Assembly: GCF_018156225.1 (NCBI RefSeq) | Contig: NZ_JAGTAR010000019.1 | Coordinates: 1 to 64,000, forward strand | Length of the DNA: 64,000 nucleotides | Reading direction: 5' to 3' | From: Carboxylicivirga sediminis | GTDB lineage: Bacteria; Bacteroidota; Bacteroidia; Bacteroidales; Marinilabiliaceae | In this document: piece after piece, positions 17,516-27,082 of the stretch | How positions within the stretch are numbered: the stretch's first letter is position 1 | How the letters are laid out: every line of letters begins with the position of its first letter | Notes under the pieces: model-generated | Told to the model about the DNA's origin: nothing | The model's database searches: none | Seen by the model: the letters and a program-made list of their open reading frames with translations, nothing else | Program-made: the position numbers and the translations under genes

Positions 17516-17714
17516 CTACAACGGACGCGGCTATGAAGCGTAAGTGAGATTTTAACCGTACTCACTTTCAAACTTAGCAAAGCCAAAGCGTTGCATTTGT
17601 TTTTATCTTTTCATTTCAAAAGCCAAATCAACGATTTGGCGCTGTTTGCCGAAGCTAGGAGCCTTCCAAAATTAGTCGAACTCACTTATGCTTTATTAGC
17701 CATTGTTGGTGTTA
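17516..17714 (-). repeat. Full attC-like palindromic site (contains repeat R1, copy B)
   Basis: On the minus strand the first arm reads TAACACCAAC (17714-17705), then AATGGCTAAT and GCATAAGTGAG. The last arm reads CTCACTTACGCTTCATAGCC, then TCCGTTGTAG (near 17516). The arms pair imperfectly across a middle part shared with copy A at 12336-12482. The stop codon of the 232-residue gene lies inside the first arm. The TAACACCAAC end is matched exactly by the inverted copy at 18434-18443. The remaining spacer to 17357 has no gene. Confidence 0.6.
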
Positions 17715-18394
17715 GTATTTTCTATTATTAAATGTTTCTCCTTAATAACTATGTCCAGAAGTTTAATTATTTTCCTGTATACGTTAAGAAGTTCACTAAT
17801 TCCGTAAACGAAAGTACGTTTGGTATTAAGTTCCTCGAATATTTTGTTTTCTTCAAAGGTCTTTTTTAAGTCAATTATATCAAGACATAAAACTCCAATT
17901 TCCTGAATTATTTTGTCTTCAAGGTGTAATGAATGAAAACCAACTACCTTCTCCAATCGAGTTAAGAAATATTCTAGCCGTTTGATTTCTTTTGTTAACC
18001 TTACATATTTATCTTCAGGTTCTGAGTTCTGAAGTTTGGTTAGAAAATTGACATCAAACAATTCTTTGGTCGGGCTAACAAGAATATTTGGTTGAAGTAT
18101 TGCAACAAATTTCTTAACCTCTTTGTCTGAAGTCTTAGAGCAAATGCTAATCCCAATTCCTTGTATTTCATATTCTCTTGTAATTCGATTAATTACTTCA
18201 CATAAACTTGTTATAACAAAATTGATTTTTCTTTTGCTGTATTCTTTATTGTCAACCTTAATTTTTGAAATTGTAATTTTGGGTATTAACCAAATAGATA
18301 AAATTAGGCCTAGTAGAAATAAAGGTAGACTTGTCAATTGACTATTCCAGAATGAACACCAATCAATTGTTTCTAAGTACTTTTCTAAATCCAT
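17696..18394 (-). CDS. Unknown membrane-anchored helical protein (232 residues)
   Basis: Not recognised. A single transmembrane helix near residues 23-42 (LPLFLLGLILSIWLIPKI) is followed by a long cytoplasmic helical domain with leucine-rich heptads (RLTKEIKRLEYFLTRLEKVV and later LLNVYRKIIKLLDIV). The DNA is AT-rich. The last codons (TNTNNG-stop) are encoded by the first arm of the attC-like site, a feature also seen in integron cassettes. Its flanks carry a perfect 10-base terminal inverted repeat. Confidence 0.65.
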   Translation of the reverse strand: MDLEKYLETIDWCSFWNSQLTSLPLFLLGLILSIWLIPKITISKIKVDNKEYSKRKINFVITSLCEVINRITREYEIQGIGISICSKTSDKEVKKFVAILQPNILVSPTKELFDVNFLTKLQNSEPEDKYVRLTKEIKRLEYFLTRLEKVVGFHSLHLEDKIIQEIGVLCLDIIDLKKTFEENKIFEELNTKRTFVYGISELLNVYRKIIKLLDIVIKEKHLIIENTNTNNG

Positions 18395-18433
18395 TTTTTA
18401 ATTAGGTAAACTTCTTAATCCTGCTCTTCATAT

Positions 18434-18540
18434 TAACACCAACTAGTCGATATACGTAATACGCTTTATATCGTACGATATTGGTATAATATAAAGCCTA
18501 TCAAATCTATATTAAATATGCATGTAAACCAAAAGCTACT
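18434..18540 (-). repeat. Repeat R2, copy B, with cassette terminal inverted repeat
   Basis: TAACACCAAC at 18434-18443 is the inverted partner of GTTGGTGTTA at 17705-17714. The following AACTAGTCGATAT and the block ending AAAAGCTA match copy A (13003-13104). A palindrome ATATCGTACGATAT lies inside. The rest of 18541-18712 holds no gene. Confidence 0.6.
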
Positions 18541-18712
18541 TTATACTTAGTTTACCATCATATCAACAGCTAGTTATTTTGTGGTTAATACCATCATTTT
18601 AAGGTTTTTTTTCAATTGCACCCTATACCTTGAACTCGTGACCCGAAACCCCAAACCCTACACCGCGCACTAATCACCAGGCAGTAAACTGCGCACTCTC
18701 TACTCTTTTTAG

Positions 18713-18720
18713 TATCTTTG
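18713..18720 (+). promoter_or_regulatory. -7 box for hisS
   Basis: TATCTTTG fits TAnnTTTG and lies 51 bases before the hisS ATG. Confidence 0.6.
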
Positions 18721-18771
18721 CCCGGGTTTATTCAAACCCACTTAATACGAATAGCAAAACAATAATTAGAT

Positions 18772-20229
18772 ATGGCTCAAAAACCAAGCATTCCAAAGGG
18801 AACCAGGGACTTTTCACCCGTGGAGATGGTGAAACGCAATTACATTTTTGATACGGTTAAAAGCGTGTTTCAGAAGTATGGCTATTTGCCGATTGAAACG
18901 CCAGCCATGGAAAACCTGAGCACCCTGCTTGGCAAATACGGTGAAGAAGGCGATAAGCTCTTATTTAAAATTTTGAATTCGGGCGATTATTCATCGAAAT
19001 TCTTGCAAGAATTAGAATACACGGATAAACTAGATGATTTAGCTGATAAAAATGAATTTGAAGTTTATCGAGCTGAAGGAAAGAAAAATAAAGAACTCTC
19101 AGAAAAGTTTGGAACAAGAGTTTCCAACATAATGACTCCAATTATTTGCGAAAAAGGCTTACGCTACGATTTAACGGTGCCCTTTGCCCGCTTTGTGGTG
19201 CAGCACCAAAACGAGATCAGCTTTCCATTCAAGCGCTACCAGATACAACCGGTATGGCGCGCCGATCGCCCACAGAAAGGCCGTTACCGCGAGTTTTTCC
19301 AGTGCGATGTGGATGTGGTGGGTAGTAACTCGCTGCTCAACGAGGTGGAGCTGATTCAGATAGTTGACGAGGTGTATCGTCTGTTGAATATTAATGTGGT
19401 GCTGAAACTCAACAACCGCAAAATACTTTCGGGCATTGCCGAAATTATTGACGCATCGGATAAGATTGTGGATATTACCGTGGCCATCGACAAGCTGGAT
19501 AAGATAGGACTGGATAAGGTGAACGAAGAGCTGGCATCGAAAGGACTGTCGGCCGAGGCCATTGACACCATACAGCCCATTATTATGCTGAGCGGCACTA
19601 ACCGCGAGAAGGTGACCAGGCTGCGCGAGGTGCTGGCCACTTCAGAAATTGGCTTGAAAGGCGTTGACGAACTGGAGGTGGTGCTTAACTACCTGGATGT
19701 GCTGAAGCTGGATTTGGAGGTAGAGCTGGACCTGACACTGGCCCGCGGCCTTAACTATTACACCGGCGCCATCTTCGAGGTAAAAGCCAAGGATGTAGCC
19801 ATTGGCAGTATTACCGGCGGTGGCCGCTACGACGACCTGACCGGCATCTTCGGTCTGAAAGATGTGTCGGGTGTGGGTATCTCCTTTGGTGCCGACCGCA
19901 TTTACGATGTGATGAACCAGCTGGAGCTGTTCCCAAAAGCCGATGGCGCTAAAACACGGGCCATGTTTGTTAACTTCGGTGGCGAAGATGAATTATATGC
20001 CCTGCAAATACTCAATGAGGTGCGCAAAGCAGGCATCAATGCCGAGCTGTTTCCCGACGCAGTGAAGATGAAAAAGCAGATGAATTACGCCAACAAAAAG
20101 GAAATTCCGTTTGTATTGCTGGCCGGCGAAGAAGAAAGAAAGGCTAATACTTTAACAGTCAAGAATATGGAGAGCGGCGAACAGAGCCAACTTACCGTTG
20201 ACGAATTGATCAAAGTCATCAGTATTTAA
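18772..20229 (+). CDS. hisS: Histidyl-tRNA synthetase with an unusual insert
   Basis: 485 residues, about 30 longer than Bacteroidota relatives as I recall them. It has the class II core: motif 1 region (PKGTRDFSP to IETPAMENL), motif 2 with [12 protein letters not shown] and [10 protein letters not shown], the HisA signature [15 protein letters not shown], and motif 3 GGGRYDDL to [11 protein letters not shown], then the anticodon-binding domain. Residues about 73-128 (nucleotides 18988-19155) are charged, lysine-rich and clearly AT-rich, unlike the GC-richer flanks, in a normally short variable loop. The catalytic residues look intact, so the enzyme should work. Confidence 0.95.
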   Translation: MAQKPSIPKGTRDFSPVEMVKRNYIFDTVKSVFQKYGYLPIETPAMENLSTLLGKYGEEGDKLLFKILNSGDYSSKFLQELEYTDKLDDLADKNEFEVYRAEGKKNKELSEKFGTRVSNIMTPIICEKGLRYDLTVPFARFVVQHQNEISFPFKRYQIQPVWRADRPQKGRYREFFQCDVDVVGSNSLLNEVELIQIVDEVYRLLNINVVLKLNNRKILSGIAEIIDASDKIVDITVAIDKLDKIGLDKVNEELASKGLSAEAIDTIQPIIMLSGTNREKVTRLREVLATSEIGLKGVDELEVVLNYLDVLKLDLEVELDLTLARGLNYYTGAIFEVKAKDVAIGSITGGGRYDDLTGIFGLKDVSGVGISFGADRIYDVMNQLELFPKADGAKTRAMFVNFGGEDELYALQILNEVRKAGINAELFPDAVKMKKQMNYANKKEIPFVLLAGEEERKANTLTVKNMESGEQSQLTVDELIKVISI

Positions 20230-20249
20230 TAAAGAATTTATCTATGTTT

Positions 20250-20285
20250 GCGGGGTAGGCATCAAATTGTCTACCCCGCTTTTTA
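20250..20285 (+). terminator. hisS terminator
   Basis: GCGGGGTAG (20250-20258) pairs with CTACCCCGC (20271-20279), followed by a T run. Confidence 0.85.
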
Positions 20286-20685
20286 TGGGCCGAATTCTTA
20301 AGAACAGAACACATCTTTTCATCTCCTTTGGTGGCGATATCCGCTGCCCCTGAGCAGGCGCTGCCTGTTTTGTTATGATGCAATGCTATCAAAATAGCTG
20401 CATTCCACACGCTCACCCTTGTATTCCCTAAAGGGAACAGCGCGCAGGATAAGCCCCTTTAGGGGTTTGGGGTAATAATTGCTGCCAAATCATTGATTAC
20501 ATTCAGCCTAAATCCAATCCCCAAGGGACAATAAGAAACAAAACAGGAAAGTCCTGGCTCGGATTACAAATCCACGCCAGCCAATAGCAAATACCTGAAG
20601 GGCAATGGGGGAATCATCCAATTAAAATAACCAGGCTGTAAATGGCTATCAGCTATAAGCCAGCAGCTACAAGCTAAAAAACACC
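20286..20685. other. Intergenic region with scattered palindromic debris
   Basis: No gene is supported. Seen are CCCTAAAGGG and CCCCTTTAGGGG palindromes near 20430-20470, GGATTACAAATCC near 20563, and AGCTATAAGC-type words just before hutH (20648-20675). These are typical low-copy repeats of Bacteroidota spacers. Confidence 0.5.
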
Positions 20686-22191
20686 ATGCAAAAGACATTT
20701 GAAATATCACCAGCACCTCTTTCATTCGAAATCATTGAAACCATACTTAAAGAAGGTTATCACCTGGCATTGTCGGAAGAATCGGTGCAGCGCATTGAGC
20801 ATTGTAAGCAGTACCTCGACAATAAAGTGGCCAACAACGATGGCCCGGTATATGGTATCAATACCGGTTTTGGTTCCTTATGTAATATCTCCATTTCTTC
20901 GGACGACCTGAGTAAGTTACAGGAGAACCTGGTGAAGAGCCATGCCTGTGGTATTGGCCGAGAAGTGCCACGCGATGTGGTTAAGCTGATGCTGATGCTG
21001 AAGATTCATGCTTTGAGTATTGGCAACTCAGGCGTTCAGCTACAAACCGTGCAACGCCTGTGCGACTTTTTCAACAACGGCGTGTACCCCATCGTTTTCG
21101 AACAAGGCTCGTTGGGTGCTTCAGGCGACCTGGCACCTTTAGCGCACTTATTCCTGCCGCTTATTGGCGAAGGCGAAGTGCATTACAAAGGCGAGTTACG
21201 CACTGCAGCCGACGTATTGGCCGAAAACAACTGGGAGCCAATTAAGCTGGGCGCCAAAGAAGGTTTGGCCCTGTTGAATGGTACGCAATTCATGAGCTCA
21301 CATGCTGTATATACGCTGCTTAAGGCCTTCCGCCTGTCGAAATACGCCGACATTGTGGCGGCTACCTCATTGGATGCCTTTGACGGCCGTATCGAGCCTT
21401 TCTTCCCGCAGCTGCATGCGGTGCGCCCTCACCCGGGACAGATTGAAACAGCCCGCAACATCAAAGCCCTGCTGGAAGGCAGTGAGCTGATCACTCGCGA
21501 GAAGAAGCACGTACAGGACCCCTATTCATTCCGTTGTGTACCACAGGTACATGGTGCCATTAAAGACGCCATTAACTATGTGGCCAACGTGGTGCTTACC
21601 GAAATTAACTCGGTGACCGATAACCCAATGGTATTCCCCGAAGATGATATGATTGTGTCGGGTGGTAACTTCCACGGCGAGCCACTGGCATTGGCCATGG
21701 ACTTTCTGTCAATTGCCATGAGTGAAATTGGCAGTATCTCTGAGCGTCGTACCTATCGCTTAATTTCGGGTGAGCGTGGTTTGCCTGAATTCCTGGTGGC
21801 CAACCCGGGCTTGAACAGTGGATTTATGATTCCGCAATACGCAGCCGCTTCCATCGTGAGTCTGAACAAGCAGATGGCAACACCTTCATCGGTGGATAGC
21901 ATTCCATCGTCGAACGAGCAGGAAGACCACGTGAGTATGGGAGGTAATGCCGCCACTAAAGCACTTAAGATTGCCGATAATGTGGAGCGTGTGCTGGCCA
22001 TTGAGCTGTTTAATGCTTCTCAGGCCATGGACTTCCGTCGTCCGGCTAAGACATCGCCATTCCTGGAAGACTTTCTGGCTCAATACCGCGAGTACGTTGG
22101 CTTCGTGAAAGAGGACAAAATCATGTACAAAGAGATTGAGAAGAGTGTTGATTTTCTTCAGAACGGTGAGTTTGGCGAGTTTGGTGAGTAA
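20686..22191 (+). CDS. hutH: Histidine ammonia-lyase
   Basis: 501 residues of the aromatic ammonia-lyase family. The self-forming MIO cofactor triad is Ala145-Ser146-Gly147 in GSLGASGDLAPLAHL. Other active-site segments are YGINTGFGSL (Tyr56) and the FHGEPLALAMD and SSNEQEDHVSMG stretches. It deaminates L-histidine to urocanate, the first step of histidine use. No hutU, hutI or other hut genes follow, and a very strong terminator closes the unit, so the remaining steps are elsewhere or absent. A close relative acting on another amino acid cannot be ruled out. Confidence 0.9.
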   Translation: MQKTFEISPAPLSFEIIETILKEGYHLALSEESVQRIEHCKQYLDNKVANNDGPVYGINTGFGSLCNISISSDDLSKLQENLVKSHACGIGREVPRDVVKLMLMLKIHALSIGNSGVQLQTVQRLCDFFNNGVYPIVFEQGSLGASGDLAPLAHLFLPLIGEGEVHYKGELRTAADVLAENNWEPIKLGAKEGLALLNGTQFMSSHAVYTLLKAFRLSKYADIVAATSLDAFDGRIEPFFPQLHAVRPHPGQIETARNIKALLEGSELITREKKHVQDPYSFRCVPQVHGAIKDAINYVANVVLTEINSVTDNPMVFPEDDMIVSGGNFHGEPLALAMDFLSIAMSEIGSISERRTYRLISGERGLPEFLVANPGLNSGFMIPQYAAASIVSLNKQMATPSSVDSIPSSNEQEDHVSMGGNAATKALKIADNVERVLAIELFNASQAMDFRRPAKTSPFLEDFLAQYREYVGFVKEDKIMYKEIEKSVDFLQNGEFGEFGE

Positions 22192-22231
22192 TTAAAATAA
22201 CTTTCAGCTTCTGGCTGTTAGCTACTGTATT

Positions 22232-22281
22232 AAGGATCGCATCTTTATAACCATAATGGAAATAAAGATGCGATCCTTTTT
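22232..22281 (+). terminator. hutH terminator
   Basis: A perfect 17-bp stem (22232-22248 with 22262-22278) around a 13-base loop, followed by T residues. Confidence 0.9.
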
Positions 22282-22347
22282 AGTTAGAAGATGTTAATCA
22301 TCTTGATACTCACTACTTATATCTTCATACTTTTTAAAAAAAACCAC

Positions 22348-22355
22348 TACTTTTG
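22348..22355 (+). promoter_or_regulatory. -7 box for ychF
   Basis: TACTTTTG fits TAnnTTTG, 52 bases before the ychF ATG. Confidence 0.55.
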
Positions 22356-22407
22356 CAGCCTGTATAAAAACTATACACAATAGAGTAAATAATTAAGACA
22401 GAATATA

Positions 22408-23508
22408 ATGGCATTACAGTGCGGAATCGTTGGCCTGCCCAACGTTGGAAAATCAACCTTATTTAATTGCTTGTCGAATGCAAAAGCACAGTCGGCAAAC
22501 TTCCCTTTTTGTACCATCGAGCCCAATGTGGGCGTTATCACCGTACCCGATGAGCGATTGGTGAAGCTGGAAGAGCTGGTGAAGCCACAGCGTGTGGTGC
22601 CTACCACCGTAGAGATTGTTGATATTGCCGGTTTGGTAAAAGGTGCCAGCAAGGGTGAAGGTTTAGGTAATAAGTTCCTGGCCAACATTCGCGAAACAGA
22701 TGCTATCATCCATGTATTGCGCTGCTTTGACGATGATAATGTAACGCACGTTGACGGCTCTATTGATCCGGTAAGAGACAAAGAAATCATTGACCTGGAG
22801 TTGCAATTCAAAGATTTGGAGACCGTTGAAGCACGCCTTCAGAAAACTGAAAAAGCAGCTAAAGCATCGAAGGATCAGGATGCCAAGAAGCTGGTTGAAG
22901 TACTATACCGTTACAAGGAAGCCTTTGAGAACGGCAAATCGGCCCGTACAGTAGAATTAACAGAGCATGAGCAGAAAGTAACGAAGGACCTGTACTTATT
23001 GACCAATAAGCCGGTGATGTACGTATGTAATGTGGATGAATCATCGGTGGTAGATGGTAACCAGCACGTTGAAGCTGTACGTGAAGCTGTAAAGGATGAA
23101 AACGCTGAGATATTAATCATTGCTGCTAAAACCGAGTCGGAGATTGCTGAGCTGGAGACTTTCGAAGAGCGTCAGGAGTTTTTGGAAGATATGGGACTGA
23201 AGGAATCAGGTGTATCCAAGTTGATTCGTTCGGCCTACAAGCTATTGAACTTGCAAACCTATTTTACAGCTGGTGTTAAAGAAGTACGCGCCTGGACTTT
23301 CCACAAAGGCTTTTGCGCACCACAAGCCGCTGGTGTTATTCACACCGATTTTGAGAAAGGCTTTATCCGTGCCGAAGTTATCAAGTACGATACATTTGTG
23401 GAGTTAGGCTCTGAATTAGCTTGTAAAGAAGCCGGTAAAATGAGTGTTGAAGGTAAAGAATATGTGGTGCAGGATGGCGACATTATGCACTTCCGTTTCA
23501 ACGTGTAA
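22408..23508 (+). CDS. ychF: YchF/OLA1 family ATPase
   Basis: 366 residues. The G domain has P-loop GLPNVGKST, the switch segment NFPFCTIEPNVG and DIAGLVKGAS. The G4 motif reads NVDE instead of NKxD, the change that makes this family prefer ATP over GTP. A coiled-coil insertion (about 130-195) and a C-terminal TGS domain (ending VVQDGDIMHFRFNV) follow. YchF proteins bind ribosomes and respond to oxidative stress. It has its own promoter and terminator. Confidence 0.93.
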   Translation: MALQCGIVGLPNVGKSTLFNCLSNAKAQSANFPFCTIEPNVGVITVPDERLVKLEELVKPQRVVPTTVEIVDIAGLVKGASKGEGLGNKFLANIRETDAIIHVLRCFDDDNVTHVDGSIDPVRDKEIIDLELQFKDLETVEARLQKTEKAAKASKDQDAKKLVEVLYRYKEAFENGKSARTVELTEHEQKVTKDLYLLTNKPVMYVCNVDESSVVDGNQHVEAVREAVKDENAEILIIAAKTESEIAELETFEERQEFLEDMGLKESGVSKLIRSAYKLLNLQTYFTAGVKEVRAWTFHKGFCAPQAAGVIHTDFEKGFIRAEVIKYDTFVELGSELACKEAGKMSVEGKEYVVQDGDIMHFRFNV

Positions 23509-23556
23509 GATATACAAGACACCAGAACGCGAACAAGTTCGCTAATAGATATTAGA

Positions 23557-23582
23557 AGCCTGGCAATTGCCGGGCTTTTATT
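23557..23582 (+). terminator. ychF terminator
   Basis: AAGCCTGGC pairs with GCCGGGCTT around AATT, followed by TTATTTT. Confidence 0.8.
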
Positions 23583-23780
23583 TTATCTATTATTGCTTCT
23601 CAATACTTTTAATACGATACGAGCTACTATTAAGATAAGTATAGCACAACTTAAGCTTAATGTTAGTAGTGGAGAATTCTCAGCTAAGGCATCGGAAAAA
23701 ACTAAAAATGAGGTGCAGAAACCAATGGCGAAGGTGACTGCAATAATTACCATCAGGTCTATCGTTCGTATTAATTTCAT
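23583..23780 (-). CDS. Small two-helix membrane protein, unknown
   Basis: 65 residues with two hydrophobic helices (about 8-28 and 38-58) and basic ends (MKLIRT, LKVLRSNNR), arranged as a hairpin with both ends probably cytoplasmic. It starts 11 bases after the stop of the large regulator gene, so it is likely the last gene of that transcript. An opposite-strand frame overlaps, but its product looks less protein-like. Confidence 0.5.
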   Translation of the reverse strand: MKLIRTIDLMVIIAVTFAIGFCTSFLVFSDALAENSPLLTLSLSCAILILIVARIVLKVLRSNNR

Positions 23781-23791
23781 GCTCTTTTCTT

Positions 23792-26700
23792 TTAAAGTCT
23801 AAATCCCATCAGAAGTATATCATCCACCTGCTCATATTCAGTACCCATCCAATCTTCCATTTTCTGGTGCAGAATAGCTTTTTGGTCATCGATAGGCAGC
23901 TTGTGAATATTCAATAGCAAATGGCGGAAACGACGGTATTTAAACTTCTTACCCTCCGGTCCACCAAACTGGTCGGCAAAGCCATCAGAAAACAGGTAAA
24001 TAACATCGTTGGGATATACCGGTATCTCCTGGCGTGTGTATGAAAGCGCTTTACTATCGTCGGAATAACCAATGGGGAAACGATCGCCTTTATAGGTAAT
24101 AATCTCGTTATCGCGTATAATATACAAGGGGTTCATAGCCCCTGAAAATTGCAACACCCGCTTATCTTCATCCAGCATTACCAGCGCAATATCCATTCCG
24201 TCAGTAATACTCTGCTTATTGAGGCTTCCATCCTGACCGTTCTTCTGGAAGGTACTGGCAACTTCCTGGCTTAGACTATTCAATATACGAGCCGGGCAAT
24301 ACTCTTCCTGTATCTCCACTATCTTCTTCAGTAAATCATAGCCAATAATGGACATAAAAGCCCCCGGAACACCGTGTCCGGTGCAATCAACCGCTGCCAA
24401 GAACACTTTGCTGTTAGTTCGATAAGCCCAATAGAAATCGCCACTCACTATATCCTTGGGGCGGAAATAAATAAAGGATTCGGGCAATATTTGTTTCACC
24501 ATCTCCTCCGACGGAATCATGGCTTCCTGAATACGCTTGGCATAACTGATACTATCTGTAAGACTTTGGTGAATGCGTGATAAGGACTCTTTCTGAATCT
24601 CAATCTTCTTCTTGTCGATGGCCTTTTCATTAAGAGCCTTGTAGGCCTTTCGGTAATTACGTATTCGGTAATTAATAAGCGTTTGCACCAATAGCACTCC
24701 AAAAATAATATAGAACGCATAGGCATAACCCGACATCCACAGTGGCGTAGTAACGTCAATAATCAGCTCGGCCTGCTCAACACAAGGCACCCCATCATTA
24801 TTAAAACCTTTAACTTTTAAGGTATAGCTGCCCGGAGATAAATTGGAGAAATTAACAGAATTCTGATGAGTCACATCTCGCCAGTCTTCATCGTGCCCTT
24901 CCAGTTTCACCCGGTAGGTATTAGCTTTGGGATAGGTGAATTCTAAAGCGGCAAAGGATACCGCAATCATGGTATTTCGCTTGTAAGCAACGCCTATTTG
25001 ACTTCTCACTCCTTCGTATACTGCATCTACCTTGCCCTTATGGTAAACTTTCACGCTGTTAATCACCATTTTGGGCTTGTTATTGTTGGTAGGCACATCT
25101 TCGGTGTTGATAATGGTCAGGCCCTTATCACCTCCAAAAAACAGCTCATTCTTCCCATATTTACATGAGGCCCCGGTATTGAAATTATAATCAGGTACAC
25201 CATCGTTTTTATTATAATTGAATGGTGGTGTTCCCGGAATAATTGAAGAGATACCCACACCTGTGCTTATCCATATTCTGTTATACCCATCCACTTCAAC
25301 CGCATAAACCTTTCCACTAATGAGTCCATCGTAATTCCAAAATGAAGTGGTTTTGCTATGCTTATCGTAATAAGAAAGACCTGCATGAGTACCTATGATA
25401 ATCCGGCCATGATCTTCAGCAAATGCTGAAATGATATTATGACTTAGACGCTTCTCTTCTCCTTCATTATTTCTGATTCTTCCAAAGGTTTTTGACGCCA
25501 CATTATAGGTGTTAATCCCGTTATTGGTACCAATCCACAATTGCCCGTCAGCATCTTCAAAAAGCACGTTTATTTCATCATCACAGAGCCCATATTCCAC
25601 ATCTTTATCGGCCCAGTAGCTGGTTATTTTATCCCCATCATACCTATAAAGCCCGAAACGGGTGGCAAACCAAATGTGCCCTAAACGATCTTCCAGAATA
25701 TCATTCACAACATTGGTCTTAAGCAGGTAGCGGAAATCATTACTATTAGAGTAATCAAATTCTTTAATCCGGCTTGCCCCTTGCTCTAAAATAAATATAC
25801 CTTCATCGGTACCAAACCATATGTTGCCCCCGGAGTCTTTATACATGGCATTAACCGTTGGATCGTTGGCTGAAACGTATGCCGGATATATTGTATAGTG
25901 TTTAAACCGTTTGGTATTGCGATTGATACAGTATACGCCCTTTTGACCTGTTCCAAGCCATAAGTTGTTTAAATCATCTACGTAAACCGAATAGAAATCA
26001 TAACAATCAATCGGATACTCGATATCATCAACCGCTGCTATTGAGGAGAACTTCGATGGTTTGCGATCGATTTTAAAAAGGCCATCCTGCGCTGTCCCAA
26101 TCCATAATAACCCGCTTGCATCCTCAAGAATTACCGTTATGTTTTGAAATGGACGCTCCAGGTAAGCATTCACCTCCAAGGCAAAATAATCGTTATAAGG
26201 AGCTTGCGAAAACATAAGTCCTTCAGACGTTGCCAGCCACACTATGCCATTACGCCCGGCCAGCAAGGCGCTTATTCCTTTATTTTCAAACCGGTTCGTT
26301 TTTTTATAAACTCTGGTTGAGATAGATGTATTTACATTGTACTTCCATAATCCTTTATCCGATCCGGCGAGTACCACGCTATCGTTAACCATCACCAAAC
26401 TACTGATTTCCAATTGCTGATGAGCATTTTCAGGATTTATTCGATTTAGCGCATCACTTGTATTATCAATGTATTGAATACCGTCTTTGGAACCAAACCA
26501 AACACGCCCCATCCCTGTCTCAACCGGGTAAGTATTACTTCTGCCTGTTTTTAAAACAGATGAATAATGATCAAATTTTATGAAATCTTTAGTGCGGGAA
26601 TTCACCTTCGCGATGGCATTTCTGGTTTTAATCCAAACGTTATCGCCCTCAGTATGCATGCCATACACTCCGGATTCTCTGAGCGTACCGAATAATTCAG

Positions 26701-27082
26701 ATTCTTTATCTATATTAAGAAACTTACCATTGCGAACCTGCCAGATGGCTATTCCGCTATTTCGAGTACCAATCCATATATTGCCATCAGGCGTTTCGGT
26801 GATTGCCTGAATATGATTGCCAATAATGGTGCTATCAATCAAAGGGTGATGCCTGAAGGAAACAAATCCATAACCATCGTAACGATTAAGCCCATCGGTT
26901 GTGCCTATCCAAATATAACCCCTGCTATCCTGATACAAAGCGGTAATATGACTATTGGATAAGCCGTCCTTAATGGTAAACTGTTCCATGGAAAGCTTAC
27001 CACTTTGCGCCATCAACAACGACAAACTGCTAACATACAAAGCAATAGTAAGCAAAAAACGCAAATAACTATCTTTACCCAT
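23792..27082 (-). CDS. Reg_prop beta-propeller sensor with SpoIIE-type phosphatase output
   Basis: The start at 27082 (MGKDSYLRF) gives a clean signal sequence; 33 upstream residues in the same frame look spurious. The product is about 1,096 residues. A periplasmic double propeller of two-component-regulator repeats (IWIGTTDGLNRYDG, LWIGTAQDGLFKID, LWIGTNNGINTYN) spans about 20-680. A Y_Y_Y domain follows (about 700-770), then one transmembrane helix, a coiled coil, and a PP2C/SpoIIE domain with FLAAVDCTGHGVPGAFM and LFSDGFADQFGG. It thus resembles hybrid sensors, but its output is serine phosphatase activity, probably on an anti-sigma antagonist not seen here. Confidence 0.88.
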   Translation of the reverse strand: MGKDSYLRFLLTIALYVSSLSLLMAQSGKLSMEQFTIKDGLSNSHITALYQDSRGYIWIGTTDGLNRYDGYGFVSFRHHPLIDSTIIGNHIQAITETPDGNIWIGTRNSGIAIWQVRNGKFLNIDKESELFGTLRESGVYGMHTEGDNVWIKTRNAIAKVNSRTKDFIKFDHYSSVLKTGRSNTYPVETGMGRVWFGSKDGIQYIDNTSDALNRINPENAHQQLEISSLVMVNDSVVLAGSDKGLWKYNVNTSISTRVYKKTNRFENKGISALLAGRNGIVWLATSEGLMFSQAPYNDYFALEVNAYLERPFQNITVILEDASGLLWIGTAQDGLFKIDRKPSKFSSIAAVDDIEYPIDCYDFYSVYVDDLNNLWLGTGQKGVYCINRNTKRFKHYTIYPAYVSANDPTVNAMYKDSGGNIWFGTDEGIFILEQGASRIKEFDYSNSNDFRYLLKTNVVNDILEDRLGHIWFATRFGLYRYDGDKITSYWADKDVEYGLCDDEINVLFEDADGQLWIGTNNGINTYNVASKTFGRIRNNEGEEKRLSHNIISAFAEDHGRIIIGTHAGLSYYDKHSKTTSFWNYDGLISGKVYAVEVDGYNRIWISTGVGISSIIPGTPPFNYNKNDGVPDYNFNTGASCKYGKNELFFGGDKGLTIINTEDVPTNNNKPKMVINSVKVYHKGKVDAVYEGVRSQIGVAYKRNTMIAVSFAALEFTYPKANTYRVKLEGHDEDWRDVTHQNSVNFSNLSPGSYTLKVKGFNNDGVPCVEQAELIIDVTTPLWMSGYAYAFYIIFGVLLVQTLINYRIRNYRKAYKALNEKAIDKKKIEIQKESLSRIHQSLTDSISYAKRIQEAMIPSEEMVKQILPESFIYFRPKDIVSGDFYWAYRTNSKVFLAAVDCTGHGVPGAFMSIIGYDLLKKIVEIQEEYCPARILNSLSQEVASTFQKNGQDGSLNKQSITDGMDIALVMLDEDKRVLQFSGAMNPLYIIRDNEIITYKGDRFPIGYSDDSKALSYTRQEIPVYPNDVIYLFSDGFADQFGGPEGKKFKYRRFRHLLLNIHKLPIDDQKAILHQKMEDWMGTEYEQVDDILLMGFRL

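Noticed and set aside
20219-20416. 65-residue minus-strand frame after hisS
   Set aside because: It overlaps the hisS terminator and end, and the sequence looks like repeat debris, so no gene is called.
22371-22811. 146-residue minus-strand frame over ychF
   Set aside because: It is a shadow of the ychF coding strand; composition and lack of signals argue against it.
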